Below are positions 6,014 through 12,735 of a stretch of 27,764 nt of DNA, one piece after another. Position 1 is the first letter of the stretch; each line of letters starts with the position of its first letter. The notes under the pieces are model-generated. The model was given only the letters and a program-made list of their open reading frames with translations, had not been told where the DNA came from and did no database searches. The position numbers and the translations under genes were made by a program. Source of the DNA: a virus. The stretch spans positions 1-27,764 of the IMG/VR virus record IMGVR_UViG_3300034072_001328. The stretch is one strand, 5' to 3'.

Positions 6014-7938
6014 ACGCGCATATTGGAACGCTCTTCGCCTCGGCGGCCATTTCCGCGCTCGCCGCCGTCGGCCCGAACGGACCTTATATCATCGACAGCT
6101 TTGCCGGCGGCGGGGGCGCTTCGACTGGCATAGAGCAGGCGCTTGGCCGCTCGCCGGACTATGCGATCAACCATAACGCGGCGGCGCTGGCGCTGCATGA
6201 GGCGAACCATCCGAACACGATCCACCTGTCGGAAAACGTCTACAAGATCGATCCGCTGGACCATCTGCGCGGCAAGCATATCGGGCTCGCCTGGTTCTCT
6301 CCCGACTGCAAGCATTTCTCGAAGGCCAAGGGCGGCAAGCCGGTGGAGCGGAATATTCGCGATCTCTGCTGGATCATTCCCGGCTGGATCGAGCGTATCC
6401 AGCAGAGCGGCGGCAAGGTTGACGTTGTGATGATGGAGAATGTGGAGGAGTTCAAGGACTACGGCCCGCTGATCGAGACGCCGCGCGGCCTGATGCCGTG
6501 CCCGGAGCGCAAAGGCCAGACCTACCAAAAATGGTGCAAGGCCATCCGGAAGCTCGGCGGAAAGATGCAGAGCCGAGAATTGCGGGGTTGCGACTTCGGG
6601 GCGCCGACCATCCGCAAGCGGCTGTTCGTCATCATCCGGTTCGATGGCGCGCCGATCGTATGGCCGCAGCCGACGCACGGGCGCCCCGACGATCCGGACG
6701 TGATTGCCGGGCGCAAGCAGCCATGGCCGATCGTCGGCGACCAGATCGACTACAGCATTCCGTGTCCTTCGATTTTCGACGACAGCCAGACCATCAAGGC
6801 CATGTACGGCATCAATGCGAAACGACCGCTGGCGGATAATTCGCAGGCTCGGATTGCGCGTGGTTTCGGGCGGTATGTGCTGGGCAGTAAGCGGCCTTAC
6901 CTGGTGTCGATTGCCCACGGCGACAGCGGCGGACGGCGCGAGTATCCGGTTGACGAGCCGTTTGGCGTGGTGACTGCCGGCGGCATATCCCATGCTCTGA
7001 TTGCGCCATCGGTGACGCGCTTCAATACCGGCGCGACGGGGTGCGACATGCGCGAGCCGTGTCCGACGATTACCGCCAACAGCTACATCAAAAAGCCGGG
7101 TGGCGCTGTGCCTATCGGCATCGTCGCCCCTGTGCTGACCTATGCGCAGCAGGGCGGCGCGAGCCGCTCGATGCGCGATCCGTCGCATACGATCACGGCG
7201 AGCGGAAAGGATCAGAACGCCATGTTCTGCGCCTGGATGACGCAGCACAATAACGACAGCCGGCGGATCGGCGGCGTCAATCCCGGCAGGCCGGTGGACA
7301 TGCCGGCCTCGACGTTGACGCAGACGGGAAGCCACCAGCAGCTTGCTGCGGCGTATATCGCGCGCGACTTCGGCACCTCGACCGGGCATGGCATGGACCG
7401 GCCCTGCGGCACGGTGATGCCGGAAGGGCAGGGCAAGACGCGGCTGGTGACGCCTTACCTGCAAAGCTACTACGAGACGGGCGAGGGGTCGCGGGCAGAC
7501 GAACCGATGCGCACGGCAACCACGAAGCCGCGCCACGCGCACATCGAAGCGACGGTGGATGTGCCGCCCTTTACCGAAGCGCAGGCCGCCCGGGCGCGCC
7601 AGGTGGCGGAGTTCCTGCGGGCGCACGGCGTGTGGGACGAGCGGGAATTCGTGACGCTCGATATCGACGGGGTGCGCTTCGTCGTCGTCGATATCGGCAT
7701 GCGGATGCTGACGCCGCGCGAGCTTTACAATGCGCAAGGCTTTCCGCGCGATTACAAGATCGACGGCTATTTCGACAAAAGCCGGATCGGCCACAATGGC
7801 GGGCCGCTGTGGGTGCCGTTCTCCAAGGACGTGCAGATCTCCTGTGTCGGCAACAGCGTGTGCCCACCGGTGGCGCGGGCGCTTGTGGCGGCGAACTGCA
7901 ATCATCTTGCGGTCCAGAAAGTGCAGGTGGCGGCATGA
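6010..7938 (+). CDS. C5-cytosine DNA methyltransferase with internal repeats
   Basis: A 642-residue Dcm-type enzyme, larger than the usual 300-450 residues. Motif I is DSFAGGGGASTG (29-40). Motif IV carries the catalytic cysteine C100 in WFSPDCKHFS, a PDC variant of the usual PCQ seen in phage enzymes. Motif VI is ENV (143-145), motif VIII is around GAPTIRKRLFVI (197-208), and motif X is CVGNSVCPP (612-620). Between VIII and the C-terminus, where target recognition is expected, six copies of a short motif occur at about 316, 349, 390, 431, 464 and 498 (for example EPCPTITANS, DPSHTITASG). It is coupled to the adenine methyltransferase before it and the initiator after it. Residues 594-599 read GHNGGP. 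Confidence 0.92.
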   Translation: MNAHIGTLFASAAISALAAVGPNGPYIIDSFAGGGGASTGIEQALGRSPDYAINHNAAALALHEANHPNTIHLSENVYKIDPLDHLRGKHIGLAWFSPDCKHFSKAKGGKPVERNIRDLCWIIPGWIERIQQSGGKVDVVMMENVEEFKDYGPLIETPRGLMPCPERKGQTYQKWCKAIRKLGGKMQSRELRGCDFGAPTIRKRLFVIIRFDGAPIVWPQPTHGRPDDPDVIAGRKQPWPIVGDQIDYSIPCPSIFDDSQTIKAMYGINAKRPLADNSQARIARGFGRYVLGSKRPYLVSIAHGDSGGRREYPVDEPFGVVTAGGISHALIAPSVTRFNTGATGCDMREPCPTITANSYIKKPGGAVPIGIVAPVLTYAQQGGASRSMRDPSHTITASGKDQNAMFCAWMTQHNNDSRRIGGVNPGRPVDMPASTLTQTGSHQQLAAAYIARDFGTSTGHGMDRPCGTVMPEGQGKTRLVTPYLQSYYETGEGSRADEPMRTATTKPRHAHIEATVDVPPFTEAQAARARQVAEFLRAHGVWDEREFVTLDIDGVRFVVVDIGMRMLTPRELYNAQGFPRDYKIDGYFDKSRIGHNGGPLWVPFSKDVQISCVGNSVCPPVARALVAANCNHLAVQKVQVAA

Positions 7939-9203
7939 GCGGCTTCGATGCGAGCGCCTCCTCGCGCGCATGGTCCTGGCGGCATGCGGTAGGCCGATCC
8001 GGCTTACCGCCGATTACGCGGCTGGTGCTGCATACGCTGGGGCTGAAGATGGATGCGACCGGCGGCTCCTGCTATCCGCCTATTTCCGAGCTCGTCGAGC
8101 TGACCGGGTTGGACAAGAAGACGGTGATGAAGCACCTGGAACTTGCCGAGGCACGCGGATGGATCACCGTGACGCAGCACGGGTTTCGCGGACAGAAATG
8201 GAAGCGCAACGAATATGTGGCCCGCTGGCCCGGACGCGACCTGACGGGGGAGGCGGCGCGCACCGCCGATGAGGAAGGTGGTGGAGCGCTTCCACCAGCT
8301 TTTGACGCTGCTGATGAGACCGAAGGTGGTGGAGCTGTTCCACCACCTTGCGGCCCAAAGGTGGTGGAAATGGTTCCCGAAGGTGGTGGAAATGGTTCCA
8401 CAAAGGTGGTGGAGCAGCTCCACCAAGATAAGATTCTTCCAGCTAACTCTCCAACCAACTCTCCAGCCGCTGGCGCGGAAGAGGGAGGTTTGAAGCGGGT
8501 TGACCGGAAGAAGATCGAGAAGGATTTCACGCTGTGGTTCGCGAGCTGGAAGAAGGGCGATATCGATTTCGCTCGCAATGCCTGGTTTGCGCTTTCGGCT
8601 GAGGAACGGGCCGAGTGCACCGAGAAGACGCCGGCCTATCTGCGATGGGCGAAGGCAGCCGACATCATGGCGGCTGCGGTCTATCTCAAGAACCGGCATT
8701 GGCGGGATTTGCCAGCGGAAGCAGCGAACCAGTCCAATCGCGGCGTTGCCAAGGTTTGCGGCAAGCTGTGGATGGGAACGCGACTGAGGGCACTCAGCCA
8801 GGAGCCAACCGGCCGCTTCGTGATCACGCAATTCGAGGAAAGGCGGATCGAGCGTGGCGAGATCTCCCGCGAACGGCTGATTGCGGACAAGCGGATGGAA
8901 TTCGGCTGGCCGCTGGTGACGCGGATGCGGGATCTGGCGCGGCGGCGGGAGCCGTTTATCACGGCGCTCACACTGCTGCCGGAGGTTTCCAGCTTTCGGC
9001 AGGTGCATCGCGACAGCGAGCTGTTTGCCGCCTGGGCACGGCTGCATGAGCGGCGCGGATGGCCCTTCATCGAGCAGCCTCCGGAATGGATCTACTTTCC
9101 GGCAACCGACGACGCGGCGGAGAGCCTCGACCAGGCGGTTGAGGACGCGCTTTCCGATTTCCTTTCGACACTTGGCGAGGCGGGCAACGATGATGCAGCA
9201 TAG
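7935..9203 (+). CDS. replication-initiator-like winged-helix protein
   Basis: A 422-residue protein. Residues about 25-95 form an HTH_36-like winged helix (PPISELVELTGLDKKTVMKH, then a wing ending YVARW) typical of phage replication initiators. Residues 112-163 are a low-complexity Gly/Pro/Val linker encoded by an iteron array. The remaining part (about 190-410) is helical and of no known fold. Lambda O has the same plan: an N-terminal DNA-binding domain, with the origin iterons lying inside the gene. The start overlaps the methyltransferase stop as ATGA, and the end overlaps the NusG-like gene. No helicase or loader gene is seen, so the phage would have to recruit host enzymes. Initiator function is inferred. 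Confidence 0.7.
   Translation: MSGFDASASSRAWSWRHAVGRSGLPPITRLVLHTLGLKMDATGGSCYPPISELVELTGLDKKTVMKHLELAEARGWITVTQHGFRGQKWKRNEYVARWPGRDLTGEAARTADEEGGGALPPAFDAADETEGGGAVPPPCGPKVVEMVPEGGGNGSTKVVEQLHQDKILPANSPTNSPAAGAEEGGLKRVDRKKIEKDFTLWFASWKKGDIDFARNAWFALSAEERAECTEKTPAYLRWAKAADIMAAAVYLKNRHWRDLPAEAANQSNRGVAKVCGKLWMGTRLRALSQEPTGRFVITQFEERRIERGEISRERLIADKRMEFGWPLVTRMRDLARRREPFITALTLLPEVSSFRQVHRDSELFAAWARLHERRGWPFIEQPPEWIYFPATDDAAESLDQAVEDALSDFLSTLGEAGNDDAA
8275..8425 (+). repeat. five-copy iteron array, candidate replication origin
   Basis: Five 22-23 base repeats begin AAGGTGGTGGA at 8275, 8323, 8358, 8380 and 8403; copies 1, 2 and 5 have TCCACCA on the far side, making imperfect dyads. Spacings are 48, 35, 22 and 23 bases, so the copies fall in two reading frames (EGGGA and KVVE types). 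The DNA, not the protein, is therefore what is conserved. The last three lie about two helical turns apart. A less GC-rich stretch with a repeated AACTCTCCA follows (8426-8465) and could be an unwinding element. The array lies inside the initiator-like gene, as in lambda. Confidence 0.75.
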
Positions 9204-9858
9204 GAACATCGCTGGTGACCTGATTACCATTCGAGAGTTTGCTGAGTTCAAGCAGGACAAGCAGCGCCGGGACACGGCGATTCGCATTTCGCATCTCGGC
9301 ATGGCTTCGAAGCGAATCGTCGCGGATTACCCGCATTTGGCTGGCTGGTATTGCCTGCGCGTGAAGGATCGGCACGAAGCGGCTGTGGAAAAGGCTCTTA
9401 GGGATGAGGGTGTGATTGCTCTTGTGGTGAAGCAGCCGGAAGAGATCGTGGTGCGTCGTGGCCGTCAGTGGACGGTTCCGGAGCGGCCCTGGATGCCCGG
9501 TTATGTGCTGGTGAGAGTGGTTCCTTCTGCTGCTGCCTTCGATGGCTTGAGGAAGGTGAAGGGCGTTCGCTCGGTGGTTGGCAATGATATCCAAGCTTAC
9601 AAGATCCCTGACGAAGTGATTGAGAAGTTTCAGGCATTCGTTCTTCAGTTTGTCGCGCAAAGGCAGGAGCGCAAGGCCAAGCAGGGCGAGTTCCTGAAAG
9701 GTGAGATTGTGCGGGTGATCGATGGTCCATTCGCCTCGTTTGAGGGCGTGGTGATCGACGATGTGACCAGGGGCGCCGAACGCATCAAGTGCGAGGTTTC
9801 GGTCTTCGGTCGATCAACGCCGCTTGATCTGCTACTTGCCAGCGTCGAGAAAGTGTGA
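9190..9858 (+). CDS. NusG-family transcription elongation/antitermination protein
   Basis: A 222-residue protein with an NGN domain (about residues 51-135: GWYCLRVKDRHE at the start and MPGYVLVRVV at 102-111) and a C-terminal KOW motif (GEIVRVIDGPFASFEG, 171-186). NusG binds the clamp of RNA polymerase through NGN and contacts Rho or ribosomes through KOW; paralogs such as RfaH and LoaP act as operon-specific antiterminators. A 50-residue N-terminal extension precedes NGN. It is the last gene of the early operon, and 200 bases later comes an intrinsic terminator before the late genes, the position of lambda Q. The start at 9190 (or 9193) has GAGGCGG upstream and overlaps the previous gene. 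Confidence 0.88.
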   Translation: MMQHRNIAGDLITIREFAEFKQDKQRRDTAIRISHLGMASKRIVADYPHLAGWYCLRVKDRHEAAVEKALRDEGVIALVVKQPEEIVVRRGRQWTVPERPWMPGYVLVRVVPSAAAFDGLRKVKGVRSVVGNDIQAYKIPDEVIEKFQAFVLQFVAQRQERKAKQGEFLKGEIVRVIDGPFASFEGVVIDDVTRGAERIKCEVSVFGRSTPLDLLLASVEKV

Positions 9859-10054
9859 GAGCAATTTCCCCATTGGACGAGATGAGATCTCAGTGCACCC
9901 TTGGGCAATAGCCCTGAATGCCTCGGCAGGACCGAGGCAAAGCGAAGCGGAAGCTTCCAGGTCGGTAGCCGGTCATCCCCAGCCTTGACAGTCCCCATGC
10001 GGACATCGACTCAAGGCCAGTGCGCAAGCTATGCCCATCAGACAGACGAGATTG
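9859..10054 (+). promoter_or_regulatory. structured leader between NusG-like gene and late operon
   Basis: No gene is seen here. The stretch holds a perfect palindrome TGAGATCTCA (9883-9892), GGGC/GCCC around AATA (9903-9914), an 8-base stem TGCCTCGG/CCGAGGCA (9919-9926/9932-9939) and a palindrome GGAAGCTTCC (9949-9958). A TTGACA at 9985-9990 could be a -35 box, but no good -10 lies 16-18 bases on. The cluster could be the late promoter region and/or an RNA or DNA recruitment site for the NusG-like protein; both are inference. Confidence 0.45.
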
Positions 10055-10078
10055 AAGGCGGCCGGAAGGTCGCCTTTT
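10055..10078 (+). terminator. intrinsic terminator before the late operon
   Basis: AAGGCGGCC (10055-10063) pairs with GGTCGCCTT (10068-10076), with one G-T mismatch and a GGAA tetraloop. The T-run at 10075-10078 follows, although it is short. It ends 8 bases before the first ATG of the HNH gene, so late expression needs either readthrough or a start beyond it. Confidence 0.65.
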
Positions 10079-10086
10079 GTGCGTCT

Positions 10087-10464
10087 ATGGGTATGGGACG
10101 ATTGAAGACGCTGCAGCCAAGGATTGGCACGCTCGCACCTCGTATCGGTCGGGTGGCGGGTGATGAGCGAGCAAGGTTGCGGGAGCGTGACCAGACGGTT
10201 GACTGGCGGAGCTGGTACGGACTGCAGCGCTGGAAGGATCTGAGACAAGAGGTCTGGGTGCGTGATGGCTACGTCTGTCAGAAGACAGGCGTGCTGTGCC
10301 TTGGCAAGTATCCCGCAGCCAACAGTCCTGTTGCTGACCACAAGATCAGACACGGCGGCAATCCGGATCTGTTCTGGAACATCGATAACATCGAGACGGT
10401 CTCTAAGGCCTATCACGACAGCCAGAAGCAGGCGGAAGAGCGGCGGCAGGCCCACCGAGGCTGA
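10087..10464 (+). CDS. HNH endonuclease of the packaging module
   Basis: A 125-residue protein with an HNH fold: YVCQKTGVLC (62-71), ADHKIRHGG (83-91, with D84-H85), LFWNIDNIETV (95-105) and YHDSQK (109-114). The second zinc CxxC usual before the last His is replaced by VSKAYHD. HNH proteins next to terminase are needed for cos cleavage in HK97-like phages. The start is uncertain: ATG at 10087 and 10093 are both possible and neither has a Shine-Dalgarno site, because the terminator hairpin occupies the region just upstream. The upstream frame back to 9901 crosses the structured leader and is rejected. Followed by an eight-G run. Confidence 0.8.
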   Translation: MGMGRLKTLQPRIGTLAPRIGRVAGDERARLRERDQTVDWRSWYGLQRWKDLRQEVWVRDGYVCQKTGVLCLGKYPAANSPVADHKIRHGGNPDLFWNIDNIETVSKAYHDSQKQAEERRQAHRG

Positions 10465-10519
10465 GGGGGGGGCGGGTCAAAAGTCCAAAACCGCCCTCCA
10501 TTCCCCACCCGTCCCCCTC
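10463..10519. other. G-run/C-run stem between HNH and terminase genes, possible cos region
   Basis: Eight consecutive G (10465-10472) follow the HNH stop. The arm from 10463 to 10477 pairs imperfectly with ACCCGTCCCCCTC (10507-10519): seven G-C/A-T pairs, a bulge, then five pairs. In cos phages with an HNH gene next to terminase, the cohesive site lies in this neighbourhood. The sequence alone cannot show the cut position. Confidence 0.35.
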
Positions 10520-10540
10520 TCACGCGCGGATTTTTTTCGG

Positions 10541-11020
10541 ATGGACGTGAATTTAGACCTGTTCGGGCATCCCATTCCTGATTGGAAGGGGAAGCGCGGT
10601 CGCCCGCCTTATGAGCCGACCGAGAGTGATCGCAACAAAATCAAGCTCTTGCTGGCGCTTGGCTGGTCAATCGAGCGGATGGCGAATGGCATCGGTGTCT
10701 CTCCGGCGACGGTGAAGCGGTATTTTAGAGCTGAACTGAAACAGCGGGGTGCGATGCGCGATCGGCTGGACGCTCGACGGTTCGAACTGGCGATGGAGCA
10801 AGCCAATGCCGGGAACGTCGCGGCGTTGAAGGAGCTCGGCAAGATGATCGAGCGTTCGGACGCCATGCTCATCGATGCGCGGCTCCGTCAAGGCCATCCG
10901 GCGCCGGCTCCCGAAAAGGAAGAGAAGCTCGGCAAGAAGGAGGCTGCTCGCGCCGCTGCCAAGCATGCAGGGAAGGACAGCGACTGGGGGAGCGACCTGC
11001 TTCCGGGAGTTGCGCACTGA
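10541..11020 (+). CDS. terminase small subunit-like protein
   Basis: A 159-residue protein with a helix-turn-helix at about residues 38-63 (LALGWSIERMANGIGVSPAT) that would bind the packaging site, a helical middle for oligomerisation, and a Lys/Ala-rich tail. Position directly before the large terminase is typical. The start at 10541 is the first ATG giving a sensible N-terminus (MDVNLDLFGHPIPDWKGKRG); only a weak ribosome site is seen. The stop overlaps the ATG of the large subunit. Confidence 0.75.
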   Translation: MDVNLDLFGHPIPDWKGKRGRPPYEPTESDRNKIKLLLALGWSIERMANGIGVSPATVKRYFRAELKQRGAMRDRLDARRFELAMEQANAGNVAALKELGKMIERSDAMLIDARLRQGHPAPAPEKEEKLGKKEAARAAAKHAGKDSDWGSDLLPGVAH

Positions 11021-12735
11021 TGGACACGGCATGGATGCCGGCAGCGACTTGGTCCACTGCGGTTCCTGACTGGAAGGATCGGATCCGTAGTGGCACATCG
11101 CTGGTGCCAACCCTCCCGTTATTTAACGCGGTGGCTGAAAAGGCGCTTCGGATCTTTAAGCGCCTTCGGGTGCCGGACATCATCGGAAACCCAACCTATG
11201 GCGAAGTTTGCGGCCAATGGGTTTTCGACTTTGTCAGGGTCATCTTTGGCTCATACGATCCGGAGACCAAGCGCCGGGCGCTGCGGGAATTCTTCCTGCT
11301 GGTGCCGAAGAAGAACGGGAAATCCTCGATCGCAGCCGCGATCATCGTGACTGCGGCGATCCTCAACGAGCGTCCCGAAGCAGAGCTTCTGCTGATTGCT
11401 CCGACGAAGGAAATTGCCAATATCTCGTTCAAGCAGGCTGCCGGCATCATTCGCCTTGATGAGGAGTTGTCGAAACTCTTTCACATCCGTGACCACCTGA
11501 AGACGATCACGCATTTCAATACGCTTGCGACGATCATCATCAAGGCTGCGGCTGCCGATGTCATCACGGGGTCGAAGGCCACCTACATCCTGATCGACGA
11601 GACGCATGTCTTTTCGACCATGGCGAAAGCAGCAGACATCTTCGTTGAGATCCGCGGTTCTCTTGCGGCGCGGCCTGATGGATTCTTGCTGCAGATCACC
11701 ACGCAGTCGAAGACCCCCCCGTCTGGCGTATTCAAAGCCGAGCTGCAAAAGGCGAGGGATGTGCGGGACGGCAATTTCAGCTTTCCGATGCTGGCCGTTC
11801 TCTACGAACTGCCTGCGGAAGATGCGGTCGATGGTGGATGGATGCGGCGCGAGACATGGGGTCTCGTCAATCCGAACATCAACCGATCGGTGAATGCTGA
11901 TTACCTGGCTGGTGAAATCGCGACGGCAGAGCGGGAAGGGCCAGAGAAGCTGGCGCTCATCGCTTCGCAGCACTTCAACGTGGAAATTGGCCTCGGTCTG
12001 CACGCCGATCGTTGGCCAGGCGCACTCTACTGGGAAGCCGCAGCCGACAAAACTGTGACGTTTGAGCAGATCCTCGACGAGTGCGATGTTTGCGTTGCCG
12101 GGATCGACGGCGGTGGTCTCGATGACCTTATGGCGATGGCTCTGATCGGTCGTCATGCGAAAACGAAACACTGGCTTCATTGGGCGCGCGCCTGGGCGCA
12201 CTCGGACGTCTTCGATCGCCGCAAGGAAATCGCCCCTCGACTTCGTGACTTCGAGCGGGACGGTGATCTTGTTGTCTGCGCGGAGACCGATCAGGACGTG
12301 ACGGAAATTGCCGATCTGTGCGAGCAGGTGTTTTCGCTGGGGCTGTTTCCGGAGAAGGCAGGGATCGGCTTGGACGCCTACGGTGTGGCCACATTGCTCG
12401 ACATCCTTGCGGAGCGCGGCATGGCCGGGGACTTGCTGCAGGCGGTAGGGCAGGGCTGGAAACTTCAGTCCGCCATCACCACGCTGCCTCGCAAGCTGAA
12501 GGACAGAACCATTCGTCACTGTTCTCAACCGCTTATGGCCTGGGCAGTGGGTAATGCGAAAACAGAGCTTCGCGGATCGAACTACATCGTCACGAAGCAG
12601 GCGGCCGGCGCATCGAAGATCGATCCGCTTATGGCAACCTTCAATGCGGCCATACTGATGTTCCAGAACCCGGAGGCGTCCGGCGTAGGGCCGGATATCG
12701 GTCAATTCCTTGAAGAGATGCGGGCAAGAGCATGA
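11020..12735 (+). CDS. terminase large subunit (HK97-like)
   Basis: This 571-residue packaging motor and nuclease has the Terminase_1 layout. The Walker A motif is VPKKNGKS (95-102), Walker B is YILIDETH (189-196, with D193-E194), and a coupling Thr/Ser/Gln stretch follows (LLQITTQS, 223-230). The nuclease domain opens with AGIDGGGLDD (360-369, metal-binding D363). Full length for the family (about 500-600). It would pump DNA into the prohead through the portal encoded next. Starts overlap on both sides: TGATG with the small subunit and ATGA with the portal. Confidence 0.93.
   Translation: MDTAWMPAATWSTAVPDWKDRIRSGTSLVPTLPLFNAVAEKALRIFKRLRVPDIIGNPTYGEVCGQWVFDFVRVIFGSYDPETKRRALREFFLLVPKKNGKSSIAAAIIVTAAILNERPEAELLLIAPTKEIANISFKQAAGIIRLDEELSKLFHIRDHLKTITHFNTLATIIIKAAAADVITGSKATYILIDETHVFSTMAKAADIFVEIRGSLAARPDGFLLQITTQSKTPPSGVFKAELQKARDVRDGNFSFPMLAVLYELPAEDAVDGGWMRRETWGLVNPNINRSVNADYLAGEIATAEREGPEKLALIASQHFNVEIGLGLHADRWPGALYWEAAADKTVTFEQILDECDVCVAGIDGGGLDDLMAMALIGRHAKTKHWLHWARAWAHSDVFDRRKEIAPRLRDFERDGDLVVCAETDQDVTEIADLCEQVFSLGLFPEKAGIGLDAYGVATLLDILAERGMAGDLLQAVGQGWKLQSAITTLPRKLKDRTIRHCSQPLMAWAVGNAKTELRGSNYIVTKQAAGASKIDPLMATFNAAILMFQNPEASGVGPDIGQFLEEMRARA

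Noticed and set aside
5824-7971. 715-codon leftward frame opposite the methyltransferase genes
   Set aside because: Arg/His-rich translation with no motifs, entirely antisense to two genes with clear catalytic motifs.
9961-9973. Sequence resembling an RfaH ops element (GTCGGTAGCC) in the leader after the NusG-like gene
   Set aside because: Similar or better matches to GGCGGTAG occur by chance inside coding sequence (12441 and 26546), so the match alone has no weight.
9985-9990. TTGACA as a late promoter -35 box
   Set aside because: No acceptable -10 hexamer 16-18 bases downstream; kept only as a remark in the leader entry.
11251-12705. 484-codon leftward frame opposite the large terminase
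   Set aside because: Antisense shadow; terminase motifs on the plus strand are clear.
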